42,278 bases of DNA from CAZPUI01 sp964415525 (GCA_964415525.1 CAYQAS010000026.1:1-42278); one strand, 5' to 3'. Shown: positions 30,585-41,000, counted from the first letter of the stretch. The notes: a model not told the origin generated them from the letters alone. Program-made: numbers and translations.

Positions 30585-31613
30585 TCAGAGCCGCGCCTGC
30601 ACCCGCTCCACGAAGCCATCGATGTCTTCGGCCTGGGTGTCGAAGGCGCACATCCAGCGCACAACGCCTTCCGCCTCGTCCCAATCCCAGAAGAAGGCCT
30701 CGGCCTGCAGCGGTTTGATGACGGCCTTGGGCAGTTTCACGAAGACCGAGTTGGCCTGGACGGGATACATCACCTCGATGCCCGGCAGATCGCGCACCGC
30801 GGCGTGAAGTCGGGCGGCCATGGCGTTGGCCTGGGCGCCATTTCGGATCCAGAGGCCGCCCTCCAGCAGGCCCTCGAACTGGGCGGCGATGAAGCGGTGC
30901 TTGGAGGCCAGCTGCATGGTGCACTTCTGCCAGTAGGGGAAGTCGGCGCCCACTGCCGGATTCAGGAAGACCACGGCCTCCCCCAGCAGCATCCCCTGCT
31001 TGGTGCCGCCGAAGCTCACGACATCCACGCCCTCCAGCATGATGGCCACATCCACACCGAGGGCCGCGACGGCACAGCCCAGCCGGGCACCGTCCACATG
31101 AACCCCGAGGCCGTGGGCCTTCGCCGTCCGCACCAGGGTCTGGAGTTCCTCGAGGCTATAGACGGTCCCGAGTTCCGTCGGCTGGGTGATCGTGAGCGCC
31201 ACCGGCAGGGCGCCGTGAACGCCGTGGCCCGCGGCGAGCGCGGCCTGCAGGGCCGTGGGATCGATCTTGCCGTTCACGGTGCGCAGGGGCTTCAACCTCA
31301 TGCCCAGGGTGCGTTCCGGCGCGGTGCTCTCGTCCACCAAAAGGTGCGCCACTTCCGAGCAGAGCACCGCCCCGTGCGGCTTGGCGAAGCTCATCAGGCT
31401 GAGGTTGTTGGCGGCGGTGCCGTTGAAGACGAAGTGGGTGTCTACCTTGCGCCCGAAGAGGCGGTCGAAGGCCGCGCGCGCGCGGGCGGTGACGGGATCG
31501 TCCCCGTACGCCATGGCGTGGCCGTGGTTCACCTCCAGAATCCGGGCCATCACCTGAGGATGGACGGCGGCAAAGTTGTCGCTGGCAAAACCGCGGGGGA
31601 AGGCGTCGGACAT
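30585..31613 (-). CDS. Low-specificity L-threonine aldolase
   Basis: A 342-residue PLP enzyme of fold type I. The cofactor lysine is Lys205 in SFGGTKQGM, and Asp174 (HVDGARLG) contacts the pyridine ring. The N-terminus FASDNFAAVHPQVM and the segment FVFNGTAANNLSL are typical of threonine aldolases. It cleaves L-threonine or allo-threonine to glycine and acetaldehyde. AGAGG precedes the ATG. Stereospecificity cannot be told from the sequence. No partner genes are adjacent. Confidence 0.9.
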   Translation of the reverse strand: MSDAFPRGFASDNFAAVHPQVMARILEVNHGHAMAYGDDPVTARARAAFDRLFGRKVDTHFVFNGTAANNLSLMSFAKPHGAVLCSEVAHLLVDESTAPERTLGMRLKPLRTVNGKIDPTALQAALAAGHGVHGALPVALTITQPTELGTVYSLEELQTLVRTAKAHGLGVHVDGARLGCAVAALGVDVAIMLEGVDVVSFGGTKQGMLLGEAVVFLNPAVGADFPYWQKCTMQLASKHRFIAAQFEGLLEGGLWIRNGAQANAMAARLHAAVRDLPGIEVMYPVQANSVFVKLPKAVIKPLQAEAFFWDWDEAEGVVRWMCAFDTQAEDIDGFVERVQARL

Positions 31614-31905
31614 GGGATAGACCTCTGCAAATCGGTGGGCTGGCTGTTACCACCCCTCACTGTAGCCAACGACCGTACGCGTGTTGGTTGGCATCCTTGG
31701 GCCCACCTTGCCAATCGTCAAACCGAAGGCCGACAGAGGCCGACGCATGGGGTCGCCGGGATTCCCAAACCGCGAAGAAATCCACCCGGGAATGGACGAG
31801 CTGGGCCTATTCCCGCACGCTATCCCCCTTGGAAAACGACACATGTAGTGCTTTCGCACGTAAATCTGATCACGGCACCAAGACTCACCTTTTCAGGAGC
31901 CTGGC

Positions 31906-32415
31906 ATGCCGCAGACGAAGTTCGAGACCTTGTTTTTCATGTTCGTGACGGTGCTCATCTCCGTGCACGCTTTCGTCGTCTACAACGGCGCCATCGCGAT
32001 GGGATCGCTGTCGAATCAAGTGTTCGCGGGGATTTACCGCGAAGTGCCCCTGGAATTCGGGATCGCCTTTGCGCTGATGGCCCTGGGTGTGGGCCGGGCA
32101 TCGAAGCACCTGGCCTTCCGACTGGTGGACCCCAAGCTCGACCGGCCGGTGGTGGTCATGCTGGCCATCACCTGCATGACGGTGCTGATCATGTGCCCTG
32201 CCATGAGTCTGGCAGCCACGGTCCTGCACCATGGCTTCACACGGGAGTTCCTGGCGCACTGGCTCCAGAAGGTCGCCTTCAACTTCCCCTTTGCCTTCTT
32301 CACGCAGATCTTCTGGATCGGTCCCCTCGTGCGCTGGATCTTCCGGCGGGTGTTCCGAAACACAGCCACGACACTCCCGGATGCGGTGGCCGACACCCAG
32401 CCCGAAGGGGCCTGA
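31906..32415 (+). CDS. DUF2798-family membrane protein
   Basis: A 169-residue protein with four predicted membrane helices: FETLFFMFVTVLISVHAFVV, a second from about 48, VVVMLAITCMTVLIMCPAM, and NFPFAFFTQIFWIGPLVRWIF. The repeated pattern of a helix followed by a conserved polar turn and the NFPFAFF...GPLVR ending fit DUF2798. Function is unknown. AGGAG is 6 nt before the ATG. It is divergent from the threonine aldolase across a 292-nt gap that shows a GTGC/GCAC mini-hairpin but no firm promoter. Confidence 0.75.
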   Translation: MPQTKFETLFFMFVTVLISVHAFVVYNGAIAMGSLSNQVFAGIYREVPLEFGIAFALMALGVGRASKHLAFRLVDPKLDRPVVVMLAITCMTVLIMCPAMSLAATVLHHGFTREFLAHWLQKVAFNFPFAFFTQIFWIGPLVRWIFRRVFRNTATTLPDAVADTQPEGA

Positions 32416-32497
32416 ACCGCGTCGATCATTCCAGCCCGGGGATTCTTCAGCTCCAGAACCGCCAGTCCATGGTGGATGGCAACCCAGCTTTTGCGCT

Positions 32498-32548
32498 GCG
32501 TGTGTCCAAGGGATGGATAGGGCCTCCATCAATTGCTTGGACACACGC
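32498..32548. terminator. Long hairpin between convergent genes
   Basis: GCGTGTGTCCAAG (32498-32510) pairs perfectly with CTTGGACACACGC (32536-32548); inside it GATGGA (32512-32517) pairs with TCCATC (32525-32530). It lies between the end of the DUF2798 gene and the end of the minus-strand S9 peptidase gene at 32580 and probably terminates both. Confidence 0.65.
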
Positions 32549-32579
32549 CTCAAGGTGGGCGAACCCTCGCCAGGTGGGA

Positions 32580-35144
32580 CTACTTCCCCTTCCCGAGGTG
32601 CCGCAGGAAGAAGGCCTCGAACTTCTTGTGCTGGATCTTGGAGTTCACGGCGCCGCCCATGCCGTGTCCGCCTTCGGGATCGACGAATAGGTCCACCAGG
32701 GCCTCTTTGCCGCTCTCCAGCAGGGCGCGGTAGACATTCACCGTGTCCTGGAAGAGCACGTTGTCGTCGGCCATGCCGTGGGCGAGCAGCAGCGGGTGCT
32801 TCAGGCCCTTGGCCAGGGGCAGCAGGCTGAACTTGCGTGCCACGGGCTTGCCGCGCTCGAGGCCGGTGATGGTGCGGCCCACGTACCAGCTGTTGTAGTT
32901 CTCCCACTCGGTGGGGCCCGCCCCGGCGATGCCGCAGGCGAAGAGGTCGGGCTTCGTGTACATCGTGTACTGGGTCTGGTAGCCGCCGAAGCTCCAGCCG
33001 GTGAGGCCCACGCGCTTCTCGTCGACTCCGTAGCGCTGGCCCAAGGTCTTCACCAGATCCTCCAGATCCTCCGCCTGGGGCTTCCCGGGTTGGTTCCAGT
33101 TGGCGTCGGAGAACTTCTTGCCGTAGTTGCTCTCCCCGCGCGGATCCACGGCCACCATGACGTAGCCGTGCTTCGCCGCCATGTACATCCCGAAGACGTA
33201 GGCCGTGCGCTGGAAGCTATCCGCCATCACCGTGTGGGATTCGCCCGTTGGCCCACCGTAGGTGTAGACCACGGCCGGGCGCTTGTCGCTGGGCTTCCAG
33301 CCCTTGGGCTTGAACATGAAGGCTCGGATCGTGTCCCCGGTGCGGTTCGTGTAGCTGAAGCGCTCGGGCTGGATGACGTTCAGTGCGTCCCAGGCCTTGT
33401 CGTGGCTGTCAGTGAGCACCTTGGCCTGGTTGGTGGCCGCCTCGAGCACCTGCAGTTCGGGGCGGTGCGCCCAGCTGCCACTGGTGAAGGCCAGCCTGCC
33501 ACCCGTCTCCGCCACCACCCCGCCTCGCTGGACCTCGCCGAGAGGGCCCAGGGGCTTCATGGCACCGGTGGCCACATCCACCCCGAAGGTGGTCTCGGTG
33601 GCGGGATCGAGCTTGTTGGAGAGCAGGTAGAGGGTGCGGCTGTCGGGGGTGAAACCCAGCAGCGTGTGGGCCTCGAAGTCGCCCTTGAGCACTGGCCGCA
33701 GCGCCTTCGTGGCGAGATCCAAGGCGTAGGGTTGGCGGTAGCCCGCGTCATCCAGAATGACGAAGAGCGTCTTGCCATCTGGGCTGAAACGCGGGGTCAT
33801 CACGTTCACGATCTCGTGGCCTACGCGCTCCTTGCGCTCCACGACGACGGTGGGCTTTTCGGTCTCGCTGGCGGCGCCCAGGTAGACCTTCAGCAGGCCC
33901 TTCTCCCGCTCCCAGGTGACGAAGCTGTAGTGCCGGCCGTCCTTGGCCCACACCACCGGGGTCTGCTCGATCCAGACATCGCCACCGGGATGCGTCCAGA
34001 CAGGGACAGGCTGGGGGCTGGGCGCATCGCTCACCTTGCAGATGTAGAGGGCCTGGGCGGGAATGGCGCGCTTGTTGTCCGAGGCCTCCTCGCGGTCCAC
34101 CGTGCGGGCCTCCGCGAAGCGCTTCGTGTAGTCCATGAGCTGCACCCGCTGGATGTGGAAGCTGTCGCTGTACCGGGGGGCGAGGGCTCCGTTCACGAGC
34201 ACCTCCGCCATGAGGGACACCCACTGCCCGTCTTCGGAGAGCGCCGTCTCCCGAATTCCATACTTTTTCTCGGCGTCGTCAGGATTGAAGAGCGCCCGGT
34301 TCAGCTGCACCTGCCGCCCACGGGCGAAGTCCACCTTCACGAGGCTCTGACCGTCCTGGAGGAGGTAGCCCTCGTCCCCGGCGGTGAAGCCCACGAGCCC
34401 TTCGCCGCGATCGGTGGACGTGAGCCGCTCGATGCGGCCCGTCTCCACCTGGCACCGGAAGAGGTCGCCGCGGTAGCCGAACAGCAGCTCGTTCGCCTTG
34501 TGGGCCCACGCCACCTGGGAGACGCCGGGATAGAGGTCGCCGCCCTTCACGCGGTCCTTCTCCTGCTTCTTCTTGAGCTCATCGCGCCACTCCCAGAGCT
34601 CCTTCTCCTTCTCGGGCTTGGTGTCTGTCTTGGCGTCGGCCTTCTTGTCCGCGCGCTCATCCTTCTTCTGTGCGTCCTCCTTGGCCTTCTTCTCCGCGAC
34701 CTCCTTCTTCAACTGCTCCAGGGCCGCCTTCTCCCACTGCTCCAGGTCCACCTTCGCGCCCGCGAGGTAGGCCGCCTGGGCCTCCGCCTTGGCCTGGGCC
34801 TCCGCTTGCTGCTTGTCTCGCTGCTCCGCCTTTTTCTGGAAACGCTCCAGGATCTCCGGCCGTTCGAAGGCCTTCATGATGTCGAGGGAGGTGAGGCGGC
34901 GCGTCTGGCCCGACTGCACGTCGTGCACGTAGAGATCCGAGCCCTGCTCCCCGTAGGGATTCCACAGGTAGGCGAGGTATCGGGCGTCGGCACTGAAGGC
35001 CATGCCCCGCGCGATGCGTCCCGCGAAGGGCTTCACGCGATAGAGCTGCTCCAGGGTGAGGTCCTGGGGTTTCACGGGCGGGGCAGCGGGCTGCGCCCCG
35101 CTGGCGACGAGGGTGAGAACGAGGCAGGGAAGGGTCCAGGGCAT
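32580..35144 (-). CDS. Exported S9 family peptidase with Lys/Glu-rich insertion (paralogue 1)
   Basis: An 854-residue protein with a signal peptide (MPWTLPCLVLTLVASG), an N-terminal beta-propeller and a C-terminal prolyl-oligopeptidase domain. Predicted triad: Ser718 (GWSFGGYQ), Asp793 (HGMADDNV) and His827 (PEGGHGMGG). Residues about 95-200 are a highly charged Lys/Glu/Ala/Gln-rich helical stretch inserted after the first propeller strands (EQRDKQQAEAQAKAEAQ, KKADAKTDTKPEKEKE). Such insertions occur in acidobacterial S9 proteins, but their role is unknown. It is a close paralogue of the gene starting at 37870, in the same order, with a palindromic element between them. GGAG precedes the ATG. 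Confidence 0.9.
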   Translation of the reverse strand: MPWTLPCLVLTLVASGAQPAAPPVKPQDLTLEQLYRVKPFAGRIARGMAFSADARYLAYLWNPYGEQGSDLYVHDVQSGQTRRLTSLDIMKAFERPEILERFQKKAEQRDKQQAEAQAKAEAQAAYLAGAKVDLEQWEKAALEQLKKEVAEKKAKEDAQKKDERADKKADAKTDTKPEKEKELWEWRDELKKKQEKDRVKGGDLYPGVSQVAWAHKANELLFGYRGDLFRCQVETGRIERLTSTDRGEGLVGFTAGDEGYLLQDGQSLVKVDFARGRQVQLNRALFNPDDAEKKYGIRETALSEDGQWVSLMAEVLVNGALAPRYSDSFHIQRVQLMDYTKRFAEARTVDREEASDNKRAIPAQALYICKVSDAPSPQPVPVWTHPGGDVWIEQTPVVWAKDGRHYSFVTWEREKGLLKVYLGAASETEKPTVVVERKERVGHEIVNVMTPRFSPDGKTLFVILDDAGYRQPYALDLATKALRPVLKGDFEAHTLLGFTPDSRTLYLLSNKLDPATETTFGVDVATGAMKPLGPLGEVQRGGVVAETGGRLAFTSGSWAHRPELQVLEAATNQAKVLTDSHDKAWDALNVIQPERFSYTNRTGDTIRAFMFKPKGWKPSDKRPAVVYTYGGPTGESHTVMADSFQRTAYVFGMYMAAKHGYVMVAVDPRGESNYGKKFSDANWNQPGKPQAEDLEDLVKTLGQRYGVDEKRVGLTGWSFGGYQTQYTMYTKPDLFACGIAGAGPTEWENYNSWYVGRTITGLERGKPVARKFSLLPLAKGLKHPLLLAHGMADDNVLFQDTVNVYRALLESGKEALVDLFVDPEGGHGMGGAVNSKIQHKKFEAFFLRHLGKGK

Positions 35145-35171
35145 GGGAACTCCGGGGAGGTCATCGATCAG

Positions 35172-35248
35172 AGGTCAGGGTACCGAATGCGGGGTCCAGG
35201 GTTCAGGGCGGATGTGCCCTGCCCTGAACCCCGCACCCTGGAACCCGC
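35172..35248. repeat. Imperfect palindromic intergenic element, copy B
   Basis: The 107-nt gap between the two S9 paralogues contains GGGTTCAGGGC (35199-35209) pairing perfectly with GCCCTGAACCC (35221-35231), flanked by further GGGT/ACCC complementary units. It shares GGTCAGGGT and TGCCCTGAACCCC with the element at 11331-11397. It may act as a REP-like mRNA stabiliser between the two peptidase genes. Confidence 0.6.
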
Positions 35249-35251
35249 GCG

Positions 35252-37870
35252 CTATTTGGCCTTGCCGAGGTGCTGCAGGAAGTAGGCCTCGTATTTCTTG
35301 TGCCAGCCCTTGCCTTTCACGGCGCCACCCATGCCGTGCTCACCCTCGGGATCGAGGAAGAGATCCACCAGGGCCTCCTTGCCGCTCTCCAGCAGGGCGC
35401 GGTAGACGTTCACGGTGTCCTGGTAGAGCACATTTGGATCCGCCATGCCGTGCACCAGCATGAGCGGCTTCTTCAGGCCCTTGGCCAGGGGCAGCAGGCT
35501 GTATTTGCGGAGCACGGGCTTGGTGCGGTCCACCTTGCCGATGGTGCGACCGCTGTACCAGCTGTTGTAGTTCTCCCACTCCGTGGGACCGGCCCCGGCG
35601 ATGCCGCAGGCGAAGACATCCGGCTTCGTGTACATCGTGTACTGGGTCTGGAAGCCGCCGAAGCTCCAGCCGGTGAGGCCGACGCGGTTCGTGTCCACGC
35701 CGAAACCCTTGGTCATGTGCTTGACCAGGTCCTCCAGGTCCTCCGCCTGGTTCTTGCCGGGCTGCTCGAAGTTGCCATCCGAGAACTTGCGGCCGTAGTT
35801 GCTCTCACCCCGGGGATCCACGGTCACCGTGACATAGCCGTGCTTGGCGGCCATGTACATCCCAAACACGTAGGCCGTGGGCTGGAAGCTGTCCGCCTCC
35901 ACCGAATGACGGTCGCCCAGGGGGCCGCCGTAGACGTAGGTGATGGCGGGGCGCTTGTCGGAGGGCTTCCAGCCCTTGGGCTTGAACAGGTAGCCCTCGA
36001 TCTTGTCGCCGGCGCGGTTCGTGAAGGTGAAGCGCTCGGGCTTGATCACGTTGACCTGATTCCATGCCTTGTCGTGGCTGTCCGTCAGCGCCTTGGCCTG
36101 ATTGCTCGCGACATCCACCACCTGCAGTTCGGGACGGCGCGCCCAGTTGCCGGCATTGAAGGCGGCCTTGGTGCCGTTCTCGGCCACGACCGACGCACGA
36201 TGGTAGTCGCCCGCGGTGCCCAGCAGCTTCATGTCCCCGGAGGCCAGCTCCACGCGGTAGGCGTTCATGGTGCTGGCGTCCTGCTTGTTGGACTGGAGGA
36301 ACACCGCCTTGCTATCCGGGCTGAAGCCCAGCAGCGTGTGAGCCTCGAAGTTCCCCTTCAGCACGGGACGCAGGGCCTTCGTGGCCACGTCCATGGCATA
36401 GGGCTGTCGGTAGCCGGCGTCATCCAGCACGACCACCAGGGTCTTGCCGTCCGGCGTGAAGCGGGGCGCCAGGGAACTCACGACCTCGTGGCCCACGTTG
36501 CCCTTGCGCTCGACCACCACCTCGGGCTTCTCGGTCTCGCTGGCCTTGCCCATGTAGACCTTCAGCACGTCTTTCTCGCGCTCCCAGGTGGCGAAGGTGT
36601 AGCGGCTGCCGTCCTTGGACCAGGCGATCTCGCTGTTCTCGAACCAGACATCGCCGCCCGGGTGCGTGAACACGGGCTCGGGCTGCTTGGTGGGCGCCTC
36701 GCTCACCTTGCGGATGTAGATGGCCAGGGCGGGGATGGTGCGTTTGTCGTCGCTGACCTCACGGGGCACTTGCTTGGATTCGGCGAAACGCTTGGTGTAA
36801 TCCATGATCTGCACCTGGCGTCCGGTCCCCATGGGGCCGCGGGCCGCGGGCGCTCCAGTCGCACTGGGCGGCGTGGCCATGGCGGTGATGGCCATCCACT
36901 GGCCGTCTTCCGTCAGCTCGGTGTTGCGGATGCTGTATTTCTTCTCGGCATCGTCAGGGTTGAACAGCTCGCGGTTCACCTGCACCTGCCGGCCGCTGGC
37001 GAAGTCCACCTTCACGATGGCGTTGCCATCCTGGTAGTAGAAGCCCTCGTCCTTCGGCGCATAACCGGCGATGCGCTCCTGACGGTCCGTGGACGTCAGG
37101 CGCTGGACCTTGCCATCGGCGGCGATGTAGCGGAACAGGTCGCCCCGGTAGGTGAAGACCAACTCGCCCGCCTGGTGGGCCCATTCAAAGGCGGACACGC
37201 CGGGATAGAGGTCACCGGGCTTGAGCTTGTCCTTCTCCTGCTTCTTCTTGAGCTCATCCCGCCACTCCCAGAGCTCCTTTTCCTTTTCCTTCTCGGGCTT
37301 GGCGTCAGCCTTCTTTTCATCCTTCTTGGCATCCTTGGAGGCTTCGGCGCCCTTCTTTTCGGCGGCCTCTTCCTTTTCCTTCTTCTCCTTGTCCTCCTTG
37401 GCCTTCTTCTCGGCGGCTACCTTCTTCACGTCCTCGAGGGCCGCCTTCTCCCACTGCTCCAGGTCCACCTTGGCCCCCGCCAGGTAGGCCGCCTGGGCCT
37501 CCGCCTGGGCCTGGGCCTCCGCCTGCTGCTTGTCTCGCTGCTCGGCCTTCTTCTGGAAACGCTCCAGCACCTCGGGGGTTTCGTAGGCCTTCATGACCTC
37601 CAGGGAGGTCACGCGCCTGGTCTGGCCCGTCTGAGTGTCATGCACATACAGGTCCGAGCCGGTCTCGCCGTAGGGATTCCACAGATAGGCGAGAAAGCGG
37701 GCATCGGCGCTGAAGGCCGCTCCACGGGCGCTCTGACCGGCATAGGGCTTGGCCCGGTAGAGCTGCTCCAGCGTGAGATCCTGTGGCTTCACCGGCGCCG
37801 GCGCAGGGACCTGGGGGCTGCTGGCCACGAGGCTGAGGGTGAGACCGGCAAGGGTCCAGGGCGTGGGCAT
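35252..37870 (-). CDS. Exported S9 family peptidase with Lys/Glu-rich insertion (paralogue 2)
   Basis: An 872-residue paralogue of the neighbouring peptidase. Signal peptide (MPTPWTLAGLTLSLVAS), propeller and catalytic domain with predicted triad Ser736 (GWSFGGFQ), Asp811 (HGMADPNV) and His845 (PEGEHGMGG). The catalytic domains of the two proteins align without gaps from the nucleophile motif to the end. The Lys/Glu-rich insertion (about 100-215) is longer here and nearly pure Lys/Glu/Ala/Asp in its second half. AGGAG lies 6 nt before the ATG at 37868-37870. An extended -10 promoter is likely about 50 nt upstream. The pair looks like a tandem duplication that has since diverged. Confidence 0.9.
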   Translation of the reverse strand: MPTPWTLAGLTLSLVASSPQVPAPAPVKPQDLTLEQLYRAKPYAGQSARGAAFSADARFLAYLWNPYGETGSDLYVHDTQTGQTRRVTSLEVMKAYETPEVLERFQKKAEQRDKQQAEAQAQAEAQAAYLAGAKVDLEQWEKAALEDVKKVAAEKKAKEDKEKKEKEEAAEKKGAEASKDAKKDEKKADAKPEKEKEKELWEWRDELKKKQEKDKLKPGDLYPGVSAFEWAHQAGELVFTYRGDLFRYIAADGKVQRLTSTDRQERIAGYAPKDEGFYYQDGNAIVKVDFASGRQVQVNRELFNPDDAEKKYSIRNTELTEDGQWMAITAMATPPSATGAPAARGPMGTGRQVQIMDYTKRFAESKQVPREVSDDKRTIPALAIYIRKVSEAPTKQPEPVFTHPGGDVWFENSEIAWSKDGSRYTFATWEREKDVLKVYMGKASETEKPEVVVERKGNVGHEVVSSLAPRFTPDGKTLVVVLDDAGYRQPYAMDVATKALRPVLKGNFEAHTLLGFSPDSKAVFLQSNKQDASTMNAYRVELASGDMKLLGTAGDYHRASVVAENGTKAAFNAGNWARRPELQVVDVASNQAKALTDSHDKAWNQVNVIKPERFTFTNRAGDKIEGYLFKPKGWKPSDKRPAITYVYGGPLGDRHSVEADSFQPTAYVFGMYMAAKHGYVTVTVDPRGESNYGRKFSDGNFEQPGKNQAEDLEDLVKHMTKGFGVDTNRVGLTGWSFGGFQTQYTMYTKPDVFACGIAGAGPTEWENYNSWYSGRTIGKVDRTKPVLRKYSLLPLAKGLKKPLMLVHGMADPNVLYQDTVNVYRALLESGKEALVDLFLDPEGEHGMGGAVKGKGWHKKYEAYFLQHLGKAK

Positions 37871-37920
37871 GGCGACTCCTGAGACGGGATCCGGCACCCA
37901 CCGTCGGGTCCGGCCGCTGT

Positions 37921-37934
37921 GCCTAATATATCAA
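37921..37934 (-). promoter_or_regulatory. Extended -10 promoter candidate of the S9 paralogue 2 gene
   Basis: On the minus strand TTGATATATTAGGC contains TGA-TATATT, an extended -10 box, 51 nt upstream of the start codon. It matches the element upstream of the DPP IV-like gene in 9 consecutive bases. Confidence 0.4.
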
Positions 37935-38048
37935 CTCGCGAGGTAGACATCTCAGGAGAGTCCCCTGCCTTTGCGAAGTGCCCCCACGGTGGCGCGATCG
38001 AGTCGTGGACCAGAGGATCCGCCGGCTCCTTTACCCCAAACAGCCCTC

Positions 38049-38066
38049 GGCCGGAGGGCTCCGGCC
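38049..38066 (-). terminator. Hairpin after the Reg_prop histidine kinase gene
   Basis: GGCCGGA (38049-38055) pairs with TCCGGCC (38060-38066) around a 4-nt loop, 18 bp past the stop of the kinase gene on the minus strand. An overlapping alternative stem GCCCTC/GAGGGC (38043-38059) exists. GTTT follows shortly after. Confidence 0.55.
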
Positions 38067-38084
38067 CATGAACCGCCCCCAAAT

Positions 38085-41000
38085 TCAGTCCACCGACACC
38101 CGCCAGGCAGGAAGTTCCACGTGGAACGTTGCACCCTGCCCGGGCTCGCTTTCCACCCAGACCCGCCCATCCATGGCCTCCACCAGGTGCTTGACGATGG
38201 AGAGGCCCAGCCCTGTGGACTTCTCGCCTCCGGTGGGTCGTGCGCTCAGCTTGGCAAACCGGCTGAAGAGCCTCAGACGGTCCTCGGCCGTCAAACCTGG
38301 CCCCTGGTCCTGAACCAGCAACACCACACGGCTGCCTTCGGTTCGCGCCTCGAGCACCACCTGACGGTCCGGCGGGGAAAACTTGAGCGCGTTGGAGACC
38401 AGGTTGTCCACCACCTCCCGCGTGAACCGGGGATCAACCCAGGCCGGCAGCACATTGCCCTGGCAGCGAGTGAGGAGCCTGATGCCCTTGGCTTCCGCCC
38501 GGGGGCCATGGCGCCGCGCCATGTCCGCCAGGAAGGGACCCAGCTGCAGCGGCTCCGGCTCCGAGCGGACGCGTCCAGATTCGATGGCGGCAATGTCCAG
38601 GAAACGCCCGATCAGCTGGTCCATCTCCACCCCTTCCCTGCGGATATGGGCCACCATCTGTGCGATGGAGGCGGCATCCTCCACCTCCTGCATCGCATCC
38701 GTCGCCAGAAGGATGCCGCTGAGCGGGTTTCGCAGGTCGTGAACGACGATGCTCAAGAACTGGTTCTTCTGCTGATTGAGCTCCTGGAGGCGGTCCGCTG
38801 CCCGCGCCAGGCGGGCGAGCATGCGGGATTTGGCGAACGCTGAAATGGCGTGGGACCTGAAGCGAACCAGGCGCTCCACGTCCGTGCCCTTGAACGCCTC
38901 TGGATCCTCGAAGTTGTCGAGCACCAGGAAGCCCTCGCGACGGCCCTCGAATTCCATCGACATGGCCAGCAGCGCCAGGGGGGTGGGCGCCTGTCGAAGC
39001 TGCCCTTCTGGAGCCTGGGTGAGGTCCTGAACCAGGTAGACCCCCTCGCCAAGGCGTTCACCGCATTCCACGTAGCGGGCCAGGAGCGCCTCCTCCGGGA
39101 AGGTGATCCCCACCTGGGTCTCCTGGGCAAAACCATAACTCGCCTCGACCCGGAAGGCACCCTCCGCTTCATCTCGGATCAGGATGGATCCCGCCTGGGC
39201 AGCGGGAAAATGTTCCTGGGCCTGATGAACCAGGGATCTCAGGAGGTCATCCAGGCTGAGCTCCCGGTTGATGGCCTGAACCATGACGTCCAGCCCTTCC
39301 AGTTCGCTGTTCCGAACGCGCAGTTCCCGGGTCCGCTTGGTGATCTCCTCCTCCAGCAGCACGTTGCGGCGCATCAGGCTGCGGGTCCGCCAGCGGGAAA
39401 CGCCGCCGATGGCACCAAAGAGGCCCATCACATAGAGGCTGTTCGCCCACCAGGAGGCCCAGGGAGGTGGATCGATGGCGAAGGGGAACGTCACGGGCCC
39501 GCTTTCGATCCCGGCATGATCGCGGCCCCAGATCTTGAACGTGTACCCCCCCGGCGGCAGGGCGGAATACTCCCGGCGACGCTCGGGCCCCCAGGGCCCA
39601 GGGACGGCATCCATTCCTTCGAGCTGAACGCGGTAGGCCACATCCGCATCCCGATGAAAACTCAGAAGGGCAGCCTCAAAGACCAGGTTTCGAGCCTTGT
39701 GGGATAGGGTTTCATCGGGCCGAAGCGCACGCCCTTCGGAGAGCACTTGGGCCTGGGTCAGGCGAAGCGGCGCGGGTTGCAACCCGGCGGGTTCACTGAG
39801 TGGATCCAGGAAGGCCGCCCCCTGCAAGGTTCCCGCCCACACACGACCCTTCCGATCCAGGTAGGACCCACCCGAGGTCATTCCCAAGGAAGGCAGACCG
39901 TCACCGGTCGTGAAGTGGGTGACTCGATAGCCGCCCAGGGCCAGCGGGTCGGGCGTCAGTCGGGCCACGCCCCGGTTCGTGCCGAAATAGACCCGGTCCT
40001 GCGGATCGATTTCCACTTGATGGACCACATCCGAAGGCAAAGGCGGGGTGGACGCCGTGGAAATGGTTGTGATCACCCGACCCTCACCCGTTGGATCGAA
40101 GGCGACGGCCCCGCCCGTGTTGAAGCCCACCCAGAGCACCTCGCGACCATCCCGGGACCGCTGCACGCGCAGGGCATGAACCCACTCACCGGGTAGCCCT
40201 TGCGCACGTCCAAAGCGAGTCCATGCCCCCTTCCGGAGGCGGAGCAATCCGAGGTTCCGGGTGCCAGCCCAGAGGGTCCTGGAGCCATCCAGTTCCTGCG
40301 TGTCTGCCAAGGCCACGACAAAGGGCGGAATGGCATAGGGCGTGCTCATCGTCTCCGAACCACCCTTTTGAACGCGAGCCAAGCCGCGCCGTGTGCCGAC
40401 CCAGAACCTGCCCTCAGAATCCTCGTGCAGGGCAAAGATCCCCTTGTCCGGTAGTTGGGCATTGCCCTCCCACCAGCGCCAGGTGGCGCCCTCGCGGACA
40501 ATCAGGCCGTCGTACGGCGTTCCCAGCCAAAGCGTGCCCTGACGGGTGGTCTGGATCCTCAGGATGATGCGCGCCTGCCGCCCCTGCACCTGGTCCACAC
40601 ATTCCCAGCGCCCCTGCCGCAGGATGTTCAGGCCCCCTCCCCCGGTCCCCACCAGGAAATCCCCGTTGAGGTCCTCGTTCACCGTGAGCACCACATTTTC
40701 CGTGAGTCCGGCCCGAGTGGTCACACTCCGCCAACCCCAGGGCGAGAGGCGCACCAGTCCCGCAAAGGTTCCCGCAAACACCAGGGGCGGCCGACCCGCC
40801 CGCAGGAGCGTGCGCACCACCATCACGCGTGTGCTAGGCAGTCCCGATTGGGCATCGAGCAGACGCCAATCCCCGACCCCGCCCATGAAGAGGCCACGAT
40901 CCGTGCCGACCCACAGGTGGTGACCTGCGGTCTCCGCAGGGCTCGTGGCGAGGGTGATGACCCGTCGACCCGCCAGCTCCGGTACGGTGTGGAGTTCATG

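Noticed and set aside
32778..37882. Two plus-strand frames of 835 and 870 residues opposite the S9 paralogues
   Set aside because: They are Leu/Val/Gly/His-rich shadows; their mutual similarity only reflects that the underlying sense genes are paralogues.
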